DNA of 64,000 nt from Colwellia sp. (GCA_013215385.1 JABSOY010000005.1:310001-374000); one strand, 5' to 3'; numbered from the stretch's first letter, positions 20,701-29,095 are shown. Program-made: numbers and translations. Notes: generated by a model from the sequence alone, not told the origin.

Positions 20701-21046
20701 ACACCCCCGTACCTTCATCGGCAAAATGTTTTGGGTCACTAGATGACGCGAAACGCTCAATAGTTACACCAGGTAAACGTTGCAGCGCTTCAGTAACAGA
20801 TACATCAGGTAGGGCGCCAATATCTGATGCTGTAATTGCATCCATGACAGTGTCAGCATGTCGCTTCAGACTTTGCGCACTTTCAATACTGTTACGCATA
20901 CCGCGGACTTCGATTACTTCGATCTCTTCAGCGCTTGCTTGTTTTTTATTCACTTCATCGGCTGAAAAAGCCAAAGGTGAAAGTGAGCAAGTAATTGCAG
21001 TGGATACTGCAATTACTAGTCGTTTTTTCTGAAACTTATAAGACAT
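17765..21046 (-). CDS. Large TonB-dependent outer-membrane receptor (carbohydrate type)
   Basis: Signal peptide of about 28 residues (ending PLAFS), a TonB-box-like IEVIEVRG, then a plug domain with DAITASDIGALPDVSVTEALQRLPGV and GVLVRGLDRVRSEINGR. A long beta-barrel follows and ends in RYALSINAVF with terminal Phe. The 1093-residue length and this plug wording are typical of receptors for oligosaccharides in Alteromonadales, Caulobacter and Xanthomonas rather than siderophores. It should import substrate across the outer membrane using TonB/ExbBD, which are not in the window. Upstream lie a LacI-type palindrome and a 59-bp module. Context points to chitin or GlcNAc oligosaccharides; this is inferred. 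Confidence 0.92.
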   Translation of the reverse strand: MSYKFQKKRLVIAVSTAITCSLSPLAFSADEVNKKQASAEEIEVIEVRGMRNSIESAQSLKRHADTVMDAITASDIGALPDVSVTEALQRLPGVTIERFASSSDPKHFADEGTGVLVRGLDRVRSEINGRDSFSANPNGGLSYEDFPAELLGAVEVYKSQTADRISGGIAGTVNLVTRKPFDSDKQVIAVGVQANYGDYREETTPSFSALFSDNWDTSAGKFGVLIAVSQSEFKTRGDGFGLGNFHSRGPADTFSYDAWGTPSPGILAGQYSNPCIPGASDWRACGPDQADTVQYSAEDEAAYNPQYEAEELEGQPEGETWYAPASYTITSAENDRKRQGITASLQWQSTDERITATLEHISSEASLEYQEYVIASGDRGFLSYAPNGIQWFDGFDDTDQSHPLTVDGNGYLTSGVGRGTSPELPLQFRSRYNYNESTIDDTSLNIVFKPTDLLTVAVDYQHIKSEQIVHNNSLTSRINGNQASEHAPFFMDLRGDTPTIEYLNANTSTPPDVEANTRPILRMASGMQQEEHNEASSDSFKFDVEYKLAGTFTAIKAGLYYSEKELIIRDTDYEGWQALGTPWNDQASYNASPQVVPGLFDRVSFADHYNGDTLIGANNSFLFPQMDLAKNYGQTLRDGCGTWSADGNAMDGSGGCALAYEDLADRVFSHFAPRHISSSKTERTEFYVRGDFDFDLGQSDMILKGNIGLRYVDYQLQSTGAINTPPTSRRGTDEEGSLHQVMLNDYPSIFALASGESFSSTIDGTDYTTVLPSLNLSLAVTDEVIVRFAASKSLYYPSLVDSANKMNISLDYEEVYLDPSEPKDEATNPTVDLKNIEVSANARNAFLEPEESINIDLTTEWYFADAGSMTVGLFHKKLDNIIRNKQFSTDVEVAGISTPVSAYGPANTGSGTIRGIELAYSQFYDMLPGIWNGLGLQVNYTYIDQDGLEDPNTNPTQTLSTNGAGVPVTDNRNSFRQFTGLPLQGYSDKNFNIVGMYEKHDISFRLAYTWRSAYLLTLRESEEFVPAYSKDQGMMDASLYYNISENVKIGLQVSNVLGTDTQTQYQQNQQGTLTDAFSFTSDRRYALSINAVF

Positions 21047-21095
21047 AATTACTCCTCAATGTTTTATTATTATTTTTGGCATTAGCTATATCATA

Positions 21096-21113
21096 AATGA
21101 TAGCGCTGTCATT
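21096..21113. promoter_or_regulatory. LacI-family-type operator upstream of the TonB receptor
   Basis: AATGATAGCGCTGTCATT is an 18-bp palindrome with a single symmetric mismatch and a central CG, the usual form of LacI-family operators. It lies 50-67 bases upstream of the receptor start, where a repressor could block the promoter. No LacI-type gene is present in the window, so the regulator must be elsewhere. Confidence 0.6.
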
Positions 21114-21144
21114 TTTATAACAGTCCATAATAAATCGCCTAAAT

Positions 21145-21203
21145 ACCCTAACAAGGTTATTTAAAATAGAATAGGGCGTTGATGGTTAGCTATCACGAAA
21201 TGA
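21145..21203 (-). promoter_or_regulatory. 59-bp regulatory module, copy B
   Basis: Gapless partner of copy A (13253-13311), with AAGGTTA at 21153 and ATGGTTA at 21182 (29 bases apart) and the shared CCACTCATG at 21264-21272. It lies 99-157 bases upstream of the TonB receptor start and just downstream of the GH18-LytTR gene. It is a good candidate binding site for the LytTR domain of that neighbour, as LytTR proteins bind short direct repeats. Confidence 0.6.
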
Positions 21204-21408
21204 CAACGAAAAAACGATAAGAGTATGATAAAATAGAAATAAATGTAAAATCCATTATTACCCCCACTCATGGAATGTCAATTAAACTAAAGATTCAGTC
21301 TAATTACTTGCTAATTTTATACCAGTATCGTGGAAGTTTATGACCATAAAATTGGCTATCTTATAAAGCAAGAGTTAAACATTGTTGGTAATGTTGTGTC
21401 TATGCTGT

Positions 21409-24276
21409 TTACGTTTTATTGGTTGGAATAAACCATTCGGGGTGCATGCTTTTAACTGAAGCGAGGTAAGTTCGACTGACAGGTAGTCTTTCGTTGTTGA
21501 TAACAAGTTGGCACTTAAGCCTAGATTTATACTCGACATGGCTTACTTTTTTAGGGTTTACTAAATAAGAGCGATGAATTTGCAGCAAGGCGGTATCATC
21601 AAAATATAACTTTATCGTTCTGAGGCGCATAGTGATATAACGCGGATCCTTTTTGGATGGTAAATAAATACCGGTATATCCGGATTCGGCTTTTAAATAA
21701 TTTATTTGTTCTTTATGTCGAGTTAATTCATATAATTCAGCTAATGTTGATGGCTCTTTTACTAAGGATTTCAAGGCATGTTGAATCATCTGAGTTTGGT
21801 TTATTAACACTTTAATCAGTTGTTCATCATCACTTCGTAATGGCGTGTCGGTAAAAATTTCTATAACGAACTCATTGGCTTTAATTACTTTCTTTTGATT
21901 GCCTTGAAAAGAAGATTCGCCCAGCGTTGTAATCAACTGCTCATTTTGATAAATAGTAATCGTTGAGTCATATTGAAGATGATTAGCAAAAAAATGACAG
22001 GCTTGCTCTAAACCTTTAACAATGTCTTTACTCGGCATTGAAGATAAATTGAATAAAGCTATATGTTCGAAAAGTCCTTCTTGCTGCTTGGCACACTCAA
22101 CGGGGTCGTCTGCTAATTTTTGTTCATGGGTTAATGTTCTGTTTATGTTTAGCGTCGCGAGGTTTTTATCGTTCGTTGCAGGACTAGAACATCGTTCAGC
22201 TTTATCTTTTGTCGCATTAAACTTCAAAAATGAGATATTGGTCTGCTTCAATTCATCAAGGCGATAGCGGTCTGCTGCAATTCTAAATTGAAAGATACCT
22301 CTGCTATTTGTCACGAGTGTTAATTGGATATTCAATATTTGCGCTTGCATATAAAGGGGTTTTAATTGCGCATGATTGAGTATTTTATCAACCTTAGCTT
22401 GCTCGGCACCAATGAGGAAATCTACATGGCTGCCCTTACCGACAATTTCGATTATTAAGTTACTTTTATTCGATAAACTATCACAACAAAAAACACAGAG
22501 ATTATAAAAAAACTGCTGCACTTGGCTAGAGTCAGTAAATAATTGGCATTCTATAGCAGGTTGCCAATGAACTCGGCATTGTTTATTTATTTGCATCAAG
22601 CTGTCGGTAGCAAGTAAAATATCAGTTAAGTTAACAACTTCATTTTTTAGCCGCAGCGGTGAATAAGAGAAATTAGTTTGCGTTAATAGGGTATTGACTG
22701 GCTGCAGTAACTGCGAAGCAGAAATGATCAACTGCTCGGCACTAACGTTATCAATGAGATTGTTTTTCGATAACTGTGGCGATAAGGTTAATAAATTTAA
22801 CAATGGCCATTCTAAGTTTTTTAATTTTTGTTGTAGCAGTTGAAATTTTTTCAGCTCTGCCTGTTGGCTTTTATTACGCTGATTAATAAAAATTAAAATA
22901 CCAATAAATACCATGATAAGAATAATGAAAAATTGCAGTACGGGTATAAAAATATTTTTTTGTTGCTGCCATAATTCAATAGTTTTAAAGTATAATCCTT
23001 GAATAAAATGATAGCTAAAATAACTCGTTAATAGAACAAAATCACCATTATGCAATTTAATAACGGCGATACCTGCTAGGTTGTTTTGTTTGGCATAGTC
23101 TACTTTAGCGGCAACTGAACGTTCACTTTCGAAGGCAATAAAATGACCGTCAAATCGTTTGGTATTAAATAAATAACTACTTTTACTAAAATCATCCCAA
23201 TACTGTGGATAATCTTCTGACGCTAAAATATACGCTAAACTTTTTCGAGTATAAACACCGGTTTCACCACTGGACTTACTATCCCAGCTACCCCAACTCA
23301 ATTGCTCGGCCGCTTGTTGTAAACCATTATTAATATCTTTTACCCCTTGCCAGCCAATAGCAAATGACGGAAGCGCCAGAACAATTTTATTATTGGGAAC
23401 CTTTAACTCGTTTAACCGCTTAATTAATTGATCAACAGAAGGTTTCCCGTCTACTGCATACAAAGGTGCTAGATGATCAGTTGGTGTGGATAAATCACCA
23501 TAAATTCGACTTACATCTAAGATAACCAGATCGACACTGTCACCGATAGTAGAACCTTGCCAACCCTCAACTAAAGAATAAGGTGGTAGTGAAACTTGTA
23601 ACCAATAATTGTTATTGGGTAGTTGTTTTCTGATTTCAGCTAATAATAAACTTAAATTTTCGCCATCACTTTTTTGTTGAGTAACTTTGCCTAGCATAGA
23701 CCTGTTGGTCGGTTTAATAGGAAACTGCCAATCAATTTCGATACCGTCAAATTGATAGTTAAGCATAAATTCAATAGCTGAACGGGCTATTTTTTCACGG
23801 CCGGCAGTGGTTGATGTTAACGTTGAAAAATTTTCAGAGCGTCCCCAGCCACCAATGCTAATAATACTTTTAAGTGTCGAATATTGCTCTTTCGCTTTAA
23901 TAAGTTGACCAAAACTACCTAAAATAGTTTCTTGTTCTATTAAGGTATTAGGGTATAGGTGTTCAACATCAGCAAAAGGATCCCCGACTACAACGACACC
24001 TTCACTGGTTAAGTCAGCACTTTGATAAACTAAGTGAGTCATTAACTCTAAGGGTAAATCTTGAATATGGAGGTTTGGGCTATAAATCGACCACTGAGCG
24101 TAATAACCCATGATAATGGGAGCAGACGTTACATTTTTTGGTGAGGAGTCATTGGGATGTGCATAGGATAAGGAGCTACTCATTACTGTAATAATAATCG
24201 CAGTGCTAATAAGTACAATAAGTTGGATTTGATAATTGAAAAGAATTTTAATTCTATTGAGTAATATTTCTATCAT
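21409..24276 (-). CDS. GH18-like periplasmic sensor fused to a LytTR DNA-binding domain
   Basis: A 955-residue fusion. An N-terminal membrane/signal segment (about 18-39) leads to a GH18-like barrel (about 52-410; MGYYAQWS, SIISIGGWG). The active-site motif reads FDGIEIDWQFP: the third motif residue is E180 instead of Asp, and the catalytic acid position is Q184 instead of Glu, so hydrolysis is unlikely. A transmembrane helix follows (about 442-465), then a linker resembling a degenerate DHp/HATPase pair without a recognisable phosphoacceptor His or N-box. A LytTR domain ends the protein (about 857-946; LLQIHRSYLVNPKKV). I infer a one-component membrane regulator that senses chitin-type sugar outside and binds DNA inside. 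Confidence 0.85.
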   Translation of the reverse strand: MIEILLNRIKILFNYQIQLIVLISTAIIITVMSSSLSYAHPNDSSPKNVTSAPIIMGYYAQWSIYSPNLHIQDLPLELMTHLVYQSADLTSEGVVVVGDPFADVEHLYPNTLIEQETILGSFGQLIKAKEQYSTLKSIISIGGWGRSENFSTLTSTTAGREKIARSAIEFMLNYQFDGIEIDWQFPIKPTNRSMLGKVTQQKSDGENLSLLLAEIRKQLPNNNYWLQVSLPPYSLVEGWQGSTIGDSVDLVILDVSRIYGDLSTPTDHLAPLYAVDGKPSVDQLIKRLNELKVPNNKIVLALPSFAIGWQGVKDINNGLQQAAEQLSWGSWDSKSSGETGVYTRKSLAYILASEDYPQYWDDFSKSSYLFNTKRFDGHFIAFESERSVAAKVDYAKQNNLAGIAVIKLHNGDFVLLTSYFSYHFIQGLYFKTIELWQQQKNIFIPVLQFFIILIMVFIGILIFINQRNKSQQAELKKFQLLQQKLKNLEWPLLNLLTLSPQLSKNNLIDNVSAEQLIISASQLLQPVNTLLTQTNFSYSPLRLKNEVVNLTDILLATDSLMQINKQCRVHWQPAIECQLFTDSSQVQQFFYNLCVFCCDSLSNKSNLIIEIVGKGSHVDFLIGAEQAKVDKILNHAQLKPLYMQAQILNIQLTLVTNSRGIFQFRIAADRYRLDELKQTNISFLKFNATKDKAERCSSPATNDKNLATLNINRTLTHEQKLADDPVECAKQQEGLFEHIALFNLSSMPSKDIVKGLEQACHFFANHLQYDSTITIYQNEQLITTLGESSFQGNQKKVIKANEFVIEIFTDTPLRSDDEQLIKVLINQTQMIQHALKSLVKEPSTLAELYELTRHKEQINYLKAESGYTGIYLPSKKDPRYITMRLRTIKLYFDDTALLQIHRSYLVNPKKVSHVEYKSRLKCQLVINNERLPVSRTYLASVKSMHPEWFIPTNKT

Positions 24277-24480
24277 AAACCTATCGTTTAAAAGACTGAA
24301 ATCTATATATCAAACACTAAGTTACTGAGCATAACATTATATTTATTAAAACAACAAAGAATGTTGTCTTAAGTAATGCCAGTCGACAATTTATCAAAAT
24401 CGACGATAGTTAGCTAAAAAATCTAGCAGGTATGCGGTAACTGTATTTTCATGCTCAAGCAAGGGCATAAGCCATTTCTT

Positions 24481-25308
24481 TTAAAATGAGTTAAGGTGAT
24501 CTTGCCAGAATTTATCCTTAATTTCTTTTAATCGACCACTGCTTTGTAGTTTTTCTATCGCATTATCAAATGCTTTCATAAATTCGACAGAAACACCTGT
24601 TCTACTGACCATAAAAGATACCCCCACTTCATTCATTATTTTCACCATTTCGTAGGGTATTCCGAGTTTTGTTAAGTTAGTTTTTGCCTCATTCACATCT
24701 TTTATCAAAAGGTCGCTACGCATTGTTTGCAGCATTTTATATTCTTGTTCGGCGGTATCGATAAAATAAACATTCTTTTTGTTGAGTTTATCCATGGCGA
24801 AATTATTCATCTCATCGCCAAAGAATGTGCCCCGGGTATGAGTTAAGATAAGGTCATGTTGCTTAATATCACTAAGTTTGAAAATTTTATATTTATTGCT
24901 AAAGCCTTTTAATGCAAAAAGAGCAGAACGCTCAAATCTATAAGGTTTAGAGAAGTAGCCATATTCTTTTCTTGCTAACGTTGGAGTGACGCCATTGAGA
25001 ATAGCCGTTTTACCCTCTTTTATCTCCATGATACATCGAATCCAGGGACATTCGGTAATTTCAAATGTACAGCCAACTTCATTTAAAATTTCTTTGATTA
25101 TTTGATAATCTAGCCCAGTCATTATCCCGTGTTGGTTAATATAGGAATAGGGTAACCAAGTAGAATAGGAAAACTGTAGGTTAGTTGGACAGATATTTTT
25201 CGATTCGTTTTGTATGCCCAAGCTTAAATTTTTGGCGTAGCAAAAACTTAAGTTCATAGAACAAATGATTAATAAATAGCCGATAAAAAGGCTAAACAAG
25301 CGATTCAT
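24481..25308 (-). CDS. Family 3 extracellular solute-binding protein
   Basis: Signal peptide of about 25 residues (ending CYA), then a two-lobed SBP_bac_3 type domain: FSYSTWLPYSYINQHGIMTGLDYQIIKEIL at the start and ARKEYGYFSKPYRFERSALFA in the middle. At 275 residues it has the usual size of amino-acid-type periplasmic binding proteins. No ABC permease or ATPase is adjacent, so it may be a stand-alone protein feeding a sensor or another transporter. It is on the same strand as the GH18-LytTR gene, 204 bases upstream of it, and could be co-regulated. Ligand unknown. Confidence 0.8.
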   Translation of the reverse strand: MNRLFSLFIGYLLIICSMNLSFCYAKNLSLGIQNESKNICPTNLQFSYSTWLPYSYINQHGIMTGLDYQIIKEILNEVGCTFEITECPWIRCIMEIKEGKTAILNGVTPTLARKEYGYFSKPYRFERSALFALKGFSNKYKIFKLSDIKQHDLILTHTRGTFFGDEMNNFAMDKLNKKNVYFIDTAEQEYKMLQTMRSDLLIKDVNEAKTNLTKLGIPYEMVKIMNEVGVSFMVSRTGVSVEFMKAFDNAIEKLQSSGRLKEIKDKFWQDHLNSF

Positions 25309-25475
25309 TTTGACTGGTAATTTAGTTTAAATTTGCCCATAGTTTTATTGTAGTCGATAAATAAGTAGAAGTAATGCAACTGCTACCTATGCTATTTTAA
25401 GCATTGATTGTTTTTCTGTGATGAAAATCCGGTGCATAAACCAAAAAAGTCCGAGTATTTATAGGCCTTCACTGA

Positions 25476-25583
25476 ATCAACGAACAAATCTTTATAAGAA
25501 AATGGGGGCTTAAAGAAAATGAGTTCGACATTGCCTTTAGAGAAGAGCTAGTTAAGTCATTGGAAATGAGGTCAAAAAGATAG
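25476..25583 (+). pseudogene. Possible 3' remnant of a protein-coding gene
   Basis: An open stretch of 35 codons from after a TGA at 25473 to a TAG at 25581. It encodes a hydrophilic, protein-like peptide (contains GLKENEFDIAFREELV) but no start codon. A terminator-like hairpin follows about 70 bases later, as expected after a gene end. The family is not recognised. Confidence 0.25.
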
Positions 25584-25649
25584 CGGTGTTTTTTCTCGTT
25601 AGAAGGTGTAGGTTAAAACTAGACTGTCTTCCTCTATTACATATTAAAG

Positions 25650-25678
25650 TCCTGCGCTTAAATGAGCGGGGATTTTTT
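25650..25678 (+). terminator. Terminator-like hairpin
   Basis: AGTCCTGCGCT and AGCGGGGATT pair with one bulge and wobble pairs, followed by TTTTTT. It would act on plus-strand transcription, for which only a gene remnant is visible upstream. Confidence 0.5.
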
Positions 25679-25990
25679 ATATACTTGTCCTGAAATGTAT
25701 TTACATCTTTAGGGCTTGTTATGACCAAGGAAAATTTATCTTCTGCGCGGGCGAGGGTCTAATCTATGTTCATCGGGGGGCTAGCTCAAAATTTTGTGCT
25801 AAATGTTTGAGGGAAATCATTCCCGCTAAGCTTGTAGGTTTTATTTAAGCCTATGTAAAGTAATGATAATAGGCTTAAATTATCTTTAAACACTTAAATT
25901 AAATCAACATGTTTCCATATCGGTGGCGAATCTATTTAATAATGTTAATAAATCTTATACACTTTCCTTAAATTAAAGCTAAACATAAAA

Positions 25991-28807
25991 TTAACTAAAA
26001 CTTTCGGCCCATTGATTAAGTAGCTGTTGAGCAGATTTTTTTTCTGAAAAATCTCGTTTACTATTCACTACTTCTAACAAGGTATTAAAAGCTTCTTTAT
26101 CTTGTTTGAGTGCTTTTAAGGTTAAGGCTAAATGGAATTTTATTTCTAGTTTAGAATAATTAATGGCAAGGGCTTGTCTAAATAAGGGTAAGGCTTTATC
26201 AAATTCATTGGTTAAATAATACACCCAACCTAAAGTATCTAAAGCATCAGGGTATGACTTTGCAATCGATAATGACGCTAAAGCATACTCTTTCGCTTTT
26301 TTATAATCTTCTAATTTCAAGGCCACAAAAGCAATATTATTGAGTAAAATAGGCTGTTTTTCATATGTTTTAATTAATACTAAATATATGTTGTAGGCAA
26401 ATTGCCAGTCTTTTTTCATCATGTAGCCTTCTGCTAGGCTTGTATTGAGTAAAAAACTCTTTGGCTGTTTTTTAAGTGCTTTTGTTAGTAGTTTAATGGC
26501 TTTATTTACTCGATTCTGAGCTAAATACACTAAAGCTAATCCGGCTGTTGCTTTTTCTTCATGATTAGAAAGCAAAGCTTTATAACGTTGTGCCGACTCT
26601 GAAAGTTGTTTTGCTAAATAATAAGAATGTGCAATAACCAACATAAGCCTATCAGGTAACTTCTCTGAACCTAAAAACGTCTCAATAATAGCAATTGCTT
26701 CTTTAGATCTTCCTTCTTGATTTAATAAACGAGTAACAGCCAATAATGGTGGTTGTTTGTTGCTGGCCCAAGCAATAGATTTTTTATAAGTAGCAACGGC
26801 TTCTTCAATTTGTTTATCTGCTTTATAAGCATTGGCGATATAAAAATAAACCTCCGCTTTGTTAGCCTTATACTTTAATGCAGCGGTAAAGCTTTGAATT
26901 GCCTTGTCTGTATTGCTTAGTCGTTGAAAATGCTGACCAAGAAGAATATATATATCAGCAGTTTTTTGATGGTTAATTAAATAGCTTTCTAAAATTTCAA
27001 CAGCTTCAGTCATATTACCAACATTCAGGTAAGCATATGACAGTTGTTTCAAAAGTTCAGCGTTATTTGGTGATTTTTTATAAGCTTTTTCTAACCATAA
27101 AACAGATTGATCAAATTGCTTGTTTCTTGCGTAAATTTTACCTAATGCTTTAATAAATTTTATGTTGTTTGGCTGAACTTCTAATGCATTATTTAATAGC
27201 GATATCGCTTGTTCGTTCTGTTTATTTAAGAACATTATTTCAGATAAACTAATAATTGATTTTTCATGCAACGGGGTGCTTGCTAATACTTTTTTAAAGG
27301 ATTTTTCGGCACTAGCTTTATCGCCAGTGACTTGATAAACAAAACCTAAATGATGAATATATTCTTTATTGTTGGGATCTGATTGAGCCAATTTTTTAGC
27401 AAGTTGCCTTGCCTTAGCAACTTTTCCTGATTTTACATAAGCCTCTACTAGTAAAAAACTTATGGTTTCTTGGTTTACAGATGCTGAATTTACCGATAGC
27501 AATGAAGTGACCGCTTTATTGTATTCTCCAAGCCCTATGTAGCTTTTAGCTAATTGAGATTTGGCATTAGCCGAATCTGGAACGATTATTTTTACTTGTT
27601 CAAAATAAAAATTAGCTTTTTCAAATTGTTTTAGGCGCAGACTAACAAGACCTAATAAGGATAAAACCCTTGGGTTTTTTTCTTCGATAAAATAGGCTTT
27701 ATTCAACATTGATTGGGCTGAGGTGTATTTTTCCTGCGCTATATCAATGGTTGCAGCAAAGCTCATGGCTTTAGTGTTTAAACTATCAATGGCCATATAA
27801 CTTTTAATATAAATTGCTGCATTAAGATAATCTTGTTGATGGAAAGCTACCACACTAGCTAAGTAATAATAGCTAGGATTGTTTTTTAAGGTGTCAGCAT
27901 CTAACCGAGAGAGGGTTTCACTTATTTTTTTAAGTTGGATCTTACTTGTATCTTCTGCACTTCCTTGCCCTTTCGCTTTATTAATATCGACCATAGCTTG
28001 AAGAAATTTTGCTTTAGGCTCATAGGGAACTTGTTCCAAAATGGTTGATATATCTTGTTCAGCATTTTGATAACTAGCTAATTCAATATATAGACTCGCT
28101 CTGATAATTAGAGCTTGTATATGTTTATTGTTTTCAAGTAATGCGGTATTTATTGCTTTTAAGGCAGCTTGCTGTTGAGCTAAATTTTGATGAATACTTG
28201 CTTTAAATATCCATGCTTTTAGAGGCGGAAAGTAGCCAGCAAGTACATCATCAACGACCTCTAGGGCTTTTTGGTATTTAAAATAATTGATATTAATTTG
28301 TACTAAACCAAGTTTAGCATTTTGGCTGCCCTCATTTAGCGTCAAAGCAAGTATATAATTTTCTTCAGACAGCTTTAACTGTCTTAACCCTAAAAAGGCA
28401 TGACCTTTTAGTACGAAAATTTTTGAAGCGAGTATTTCATCTTGAACGGGTTTATTTAAATAAGTTAACACTTTGTTGTATTTGTGTTGCAATAAGTACG
28501 ACTCGGCAAGTAATAACAATAGTCGACTTCTATCTGCACCTAAACGGCTAGCCTTTTTAAGTTCATCTTCTGCTGCACTGCCCATATTTGAAGCTAATAA
28601 TACTTCGGCCATTAAAATTCTAGCGGTTAAGTTGTTAGGCTGTTTTAGTGTTAAATTTTTAAGGTGAATTAAAGCTTCAGAATAGTGATTAGCTTTATAG
28701 GCTACACTTGCTTTTTCATAGAGTACATCGGTACTCTCTTGTGCGTAGCTAAACGATGATGACAAAGTTAAACAAAGAAATAAATTCGTTATCAGCTTAA
28801 ATTTCAT
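25991..28807 (-). CDS. PrsT-like TPR-repeat protein (PEP-CTERM/exosortase-associated)
   Basis: Signal peptide of about 22 residues (SSFSYA), then about 900 residues of tandem TPR repeats throughout. Size, arrangement and phrases such as YLNVGNMTEAVEILESYL and YPDALDTLGWVYYLTNEFDKALPLFRQAL match the XrtA/PEP-CTERM-associated TPR proteins (PrsT type). Many PrsT proteins are lipoproteins, but no lipobox cysteine is visible here. It is divergent from a gene for a PEP-CTERM protein, 288 bases apart, which supports the association. Role is probably in exopolysaccharide or surface-protein sorting at the envelope. The exosortase itself is not in the window. Confidence 0.75.
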   Translation of the reverse strand: MKFKLITNLFLCLTLSSSFSYAQESTDVLYEKASVAYKANHYSEALIHLKNLTLKQPNNLTARILMAEVLLASNMGSAAEDELKKASRLGADRSRLLLLLAESYLLQHKYNKVLTYLNKPVQDEILASKIFVLKGHAFLGLRQLKLSEENYILALTLNEGSQNAKLGLVQININYFKYQKALEVVDDVLAGYFPPLKAWIFKASIHQNLAQQQAALKAINTALLENNKHIQALIIRASLYIELASYQNAEQDISTILEQVPYEPKAKFLQAMVDINKAKGQGSAEDTSKIQLKKISETLSRLDADTLKNNPSYYYLASVVAFHQQDYLNAAIYIKSYMAIDSLNTKAMSFAATIDIAQEKYTSAQSMLNKAYFIEEKNPRVLSLLGLVSLRLKQFEKANFYFEQVKIIVPDSANAKSQLAKSYIGLGEYNKAVTSLLSVNSASVNQETISFLLVEAYVKSGKVAKARQLAKKLAQSDPNNKEYIHHLGFVYQVTGDKASAEKSFKKVLASTPLHEKSIISLSEIMFLNKQNEQAISLLNNALEVQPNNIKFIKALGKIYARNKQFDQSVLWLEKAYKKSPNNAELLKQLSYAYLNVGNMTEAVEILESYLINHQKTADIYILLGQHFQRLSNTDKAIQSFTAALKYKANKAEVYFYIANAYKADKQIEEAVATYKKSIAWASNKQPPLLAVTRLLNQEGRSKEAIAIIETFLGSEKLPDRLMLVIAHSYYLAKQLSESAQRYKALLSNHEEKATAGLALVYLAQNRVNKAIKLLTKALKKQPKSFLLNTSLAEGYMMKKDWQFAYNIYLVLIKTYEKQPILLNNIAFVALKLEDYKKAKEYALASLSIAKSYPDALDTLGWVYYLTNEFDKALPLFRQALAINYSKLEIKFHLALTLKALKQDKEAFNTLLEVVNSKRDFSEKKSAQQLLNQWAESFS

Positions 28808-29095
28808 TTAATTCTCAATATAATTTCAATTAACTATATATAAATATTGCTTATTTAGTGGGAATATAGCAATAAAAAATGCAAAAAATTGTTTGTTGAA
28901 TTTTATATATTTACCATTACTGTATTAGTAATGGTTGGTTTTTTTGTCAGTTTCTTTTACACAAAAGAGATGGTAGATTTTTGTTTTGAAAGACTTTTCC
29001 TTTATCATTTTGATATGATATTGTTTTTTTTACATGGTCTGTTTTTTGCACTGGTTAAGGTAATAGAACATCCATCTAATTTATGGACATTTACT

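Larger units (their letters stand above)
21047..21408. other. Regulatory intergenic region of the TonB receptor
   Basis: About 360 non-coding bases between the sensor gene and the TonB receptor. It contains the LacI-type palindrome, module copy B and the CCACTCATG block. No coding frame is supported. Confidence 0.6.
25309..25990. other. Long intergenic region with a small gene remnant and a hairpin
   Basis: About 680 bases without an intact gene. It holds a possible 3' gene fragment on plus (25476-25583), a terminator-like hairpin with T-run (about 25650-25678), and otherwise AT-rich DNA. I see nothing else I can name. Confidence 0.4.

Noticed and set aside
20634-21032. 132-codon plus-strand frame
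   Set aside because: It is a shadow of the TonB receptor N-terminus, which has signal peptide and plug motifs in the other strand.
28889-29095. 69-residue N-terminal extension of the PEP-CTERM protein
   Set aside because: The extension is AT-driven and hydrophobic, and a clean signal peptide begins at the internal Met at 29096.
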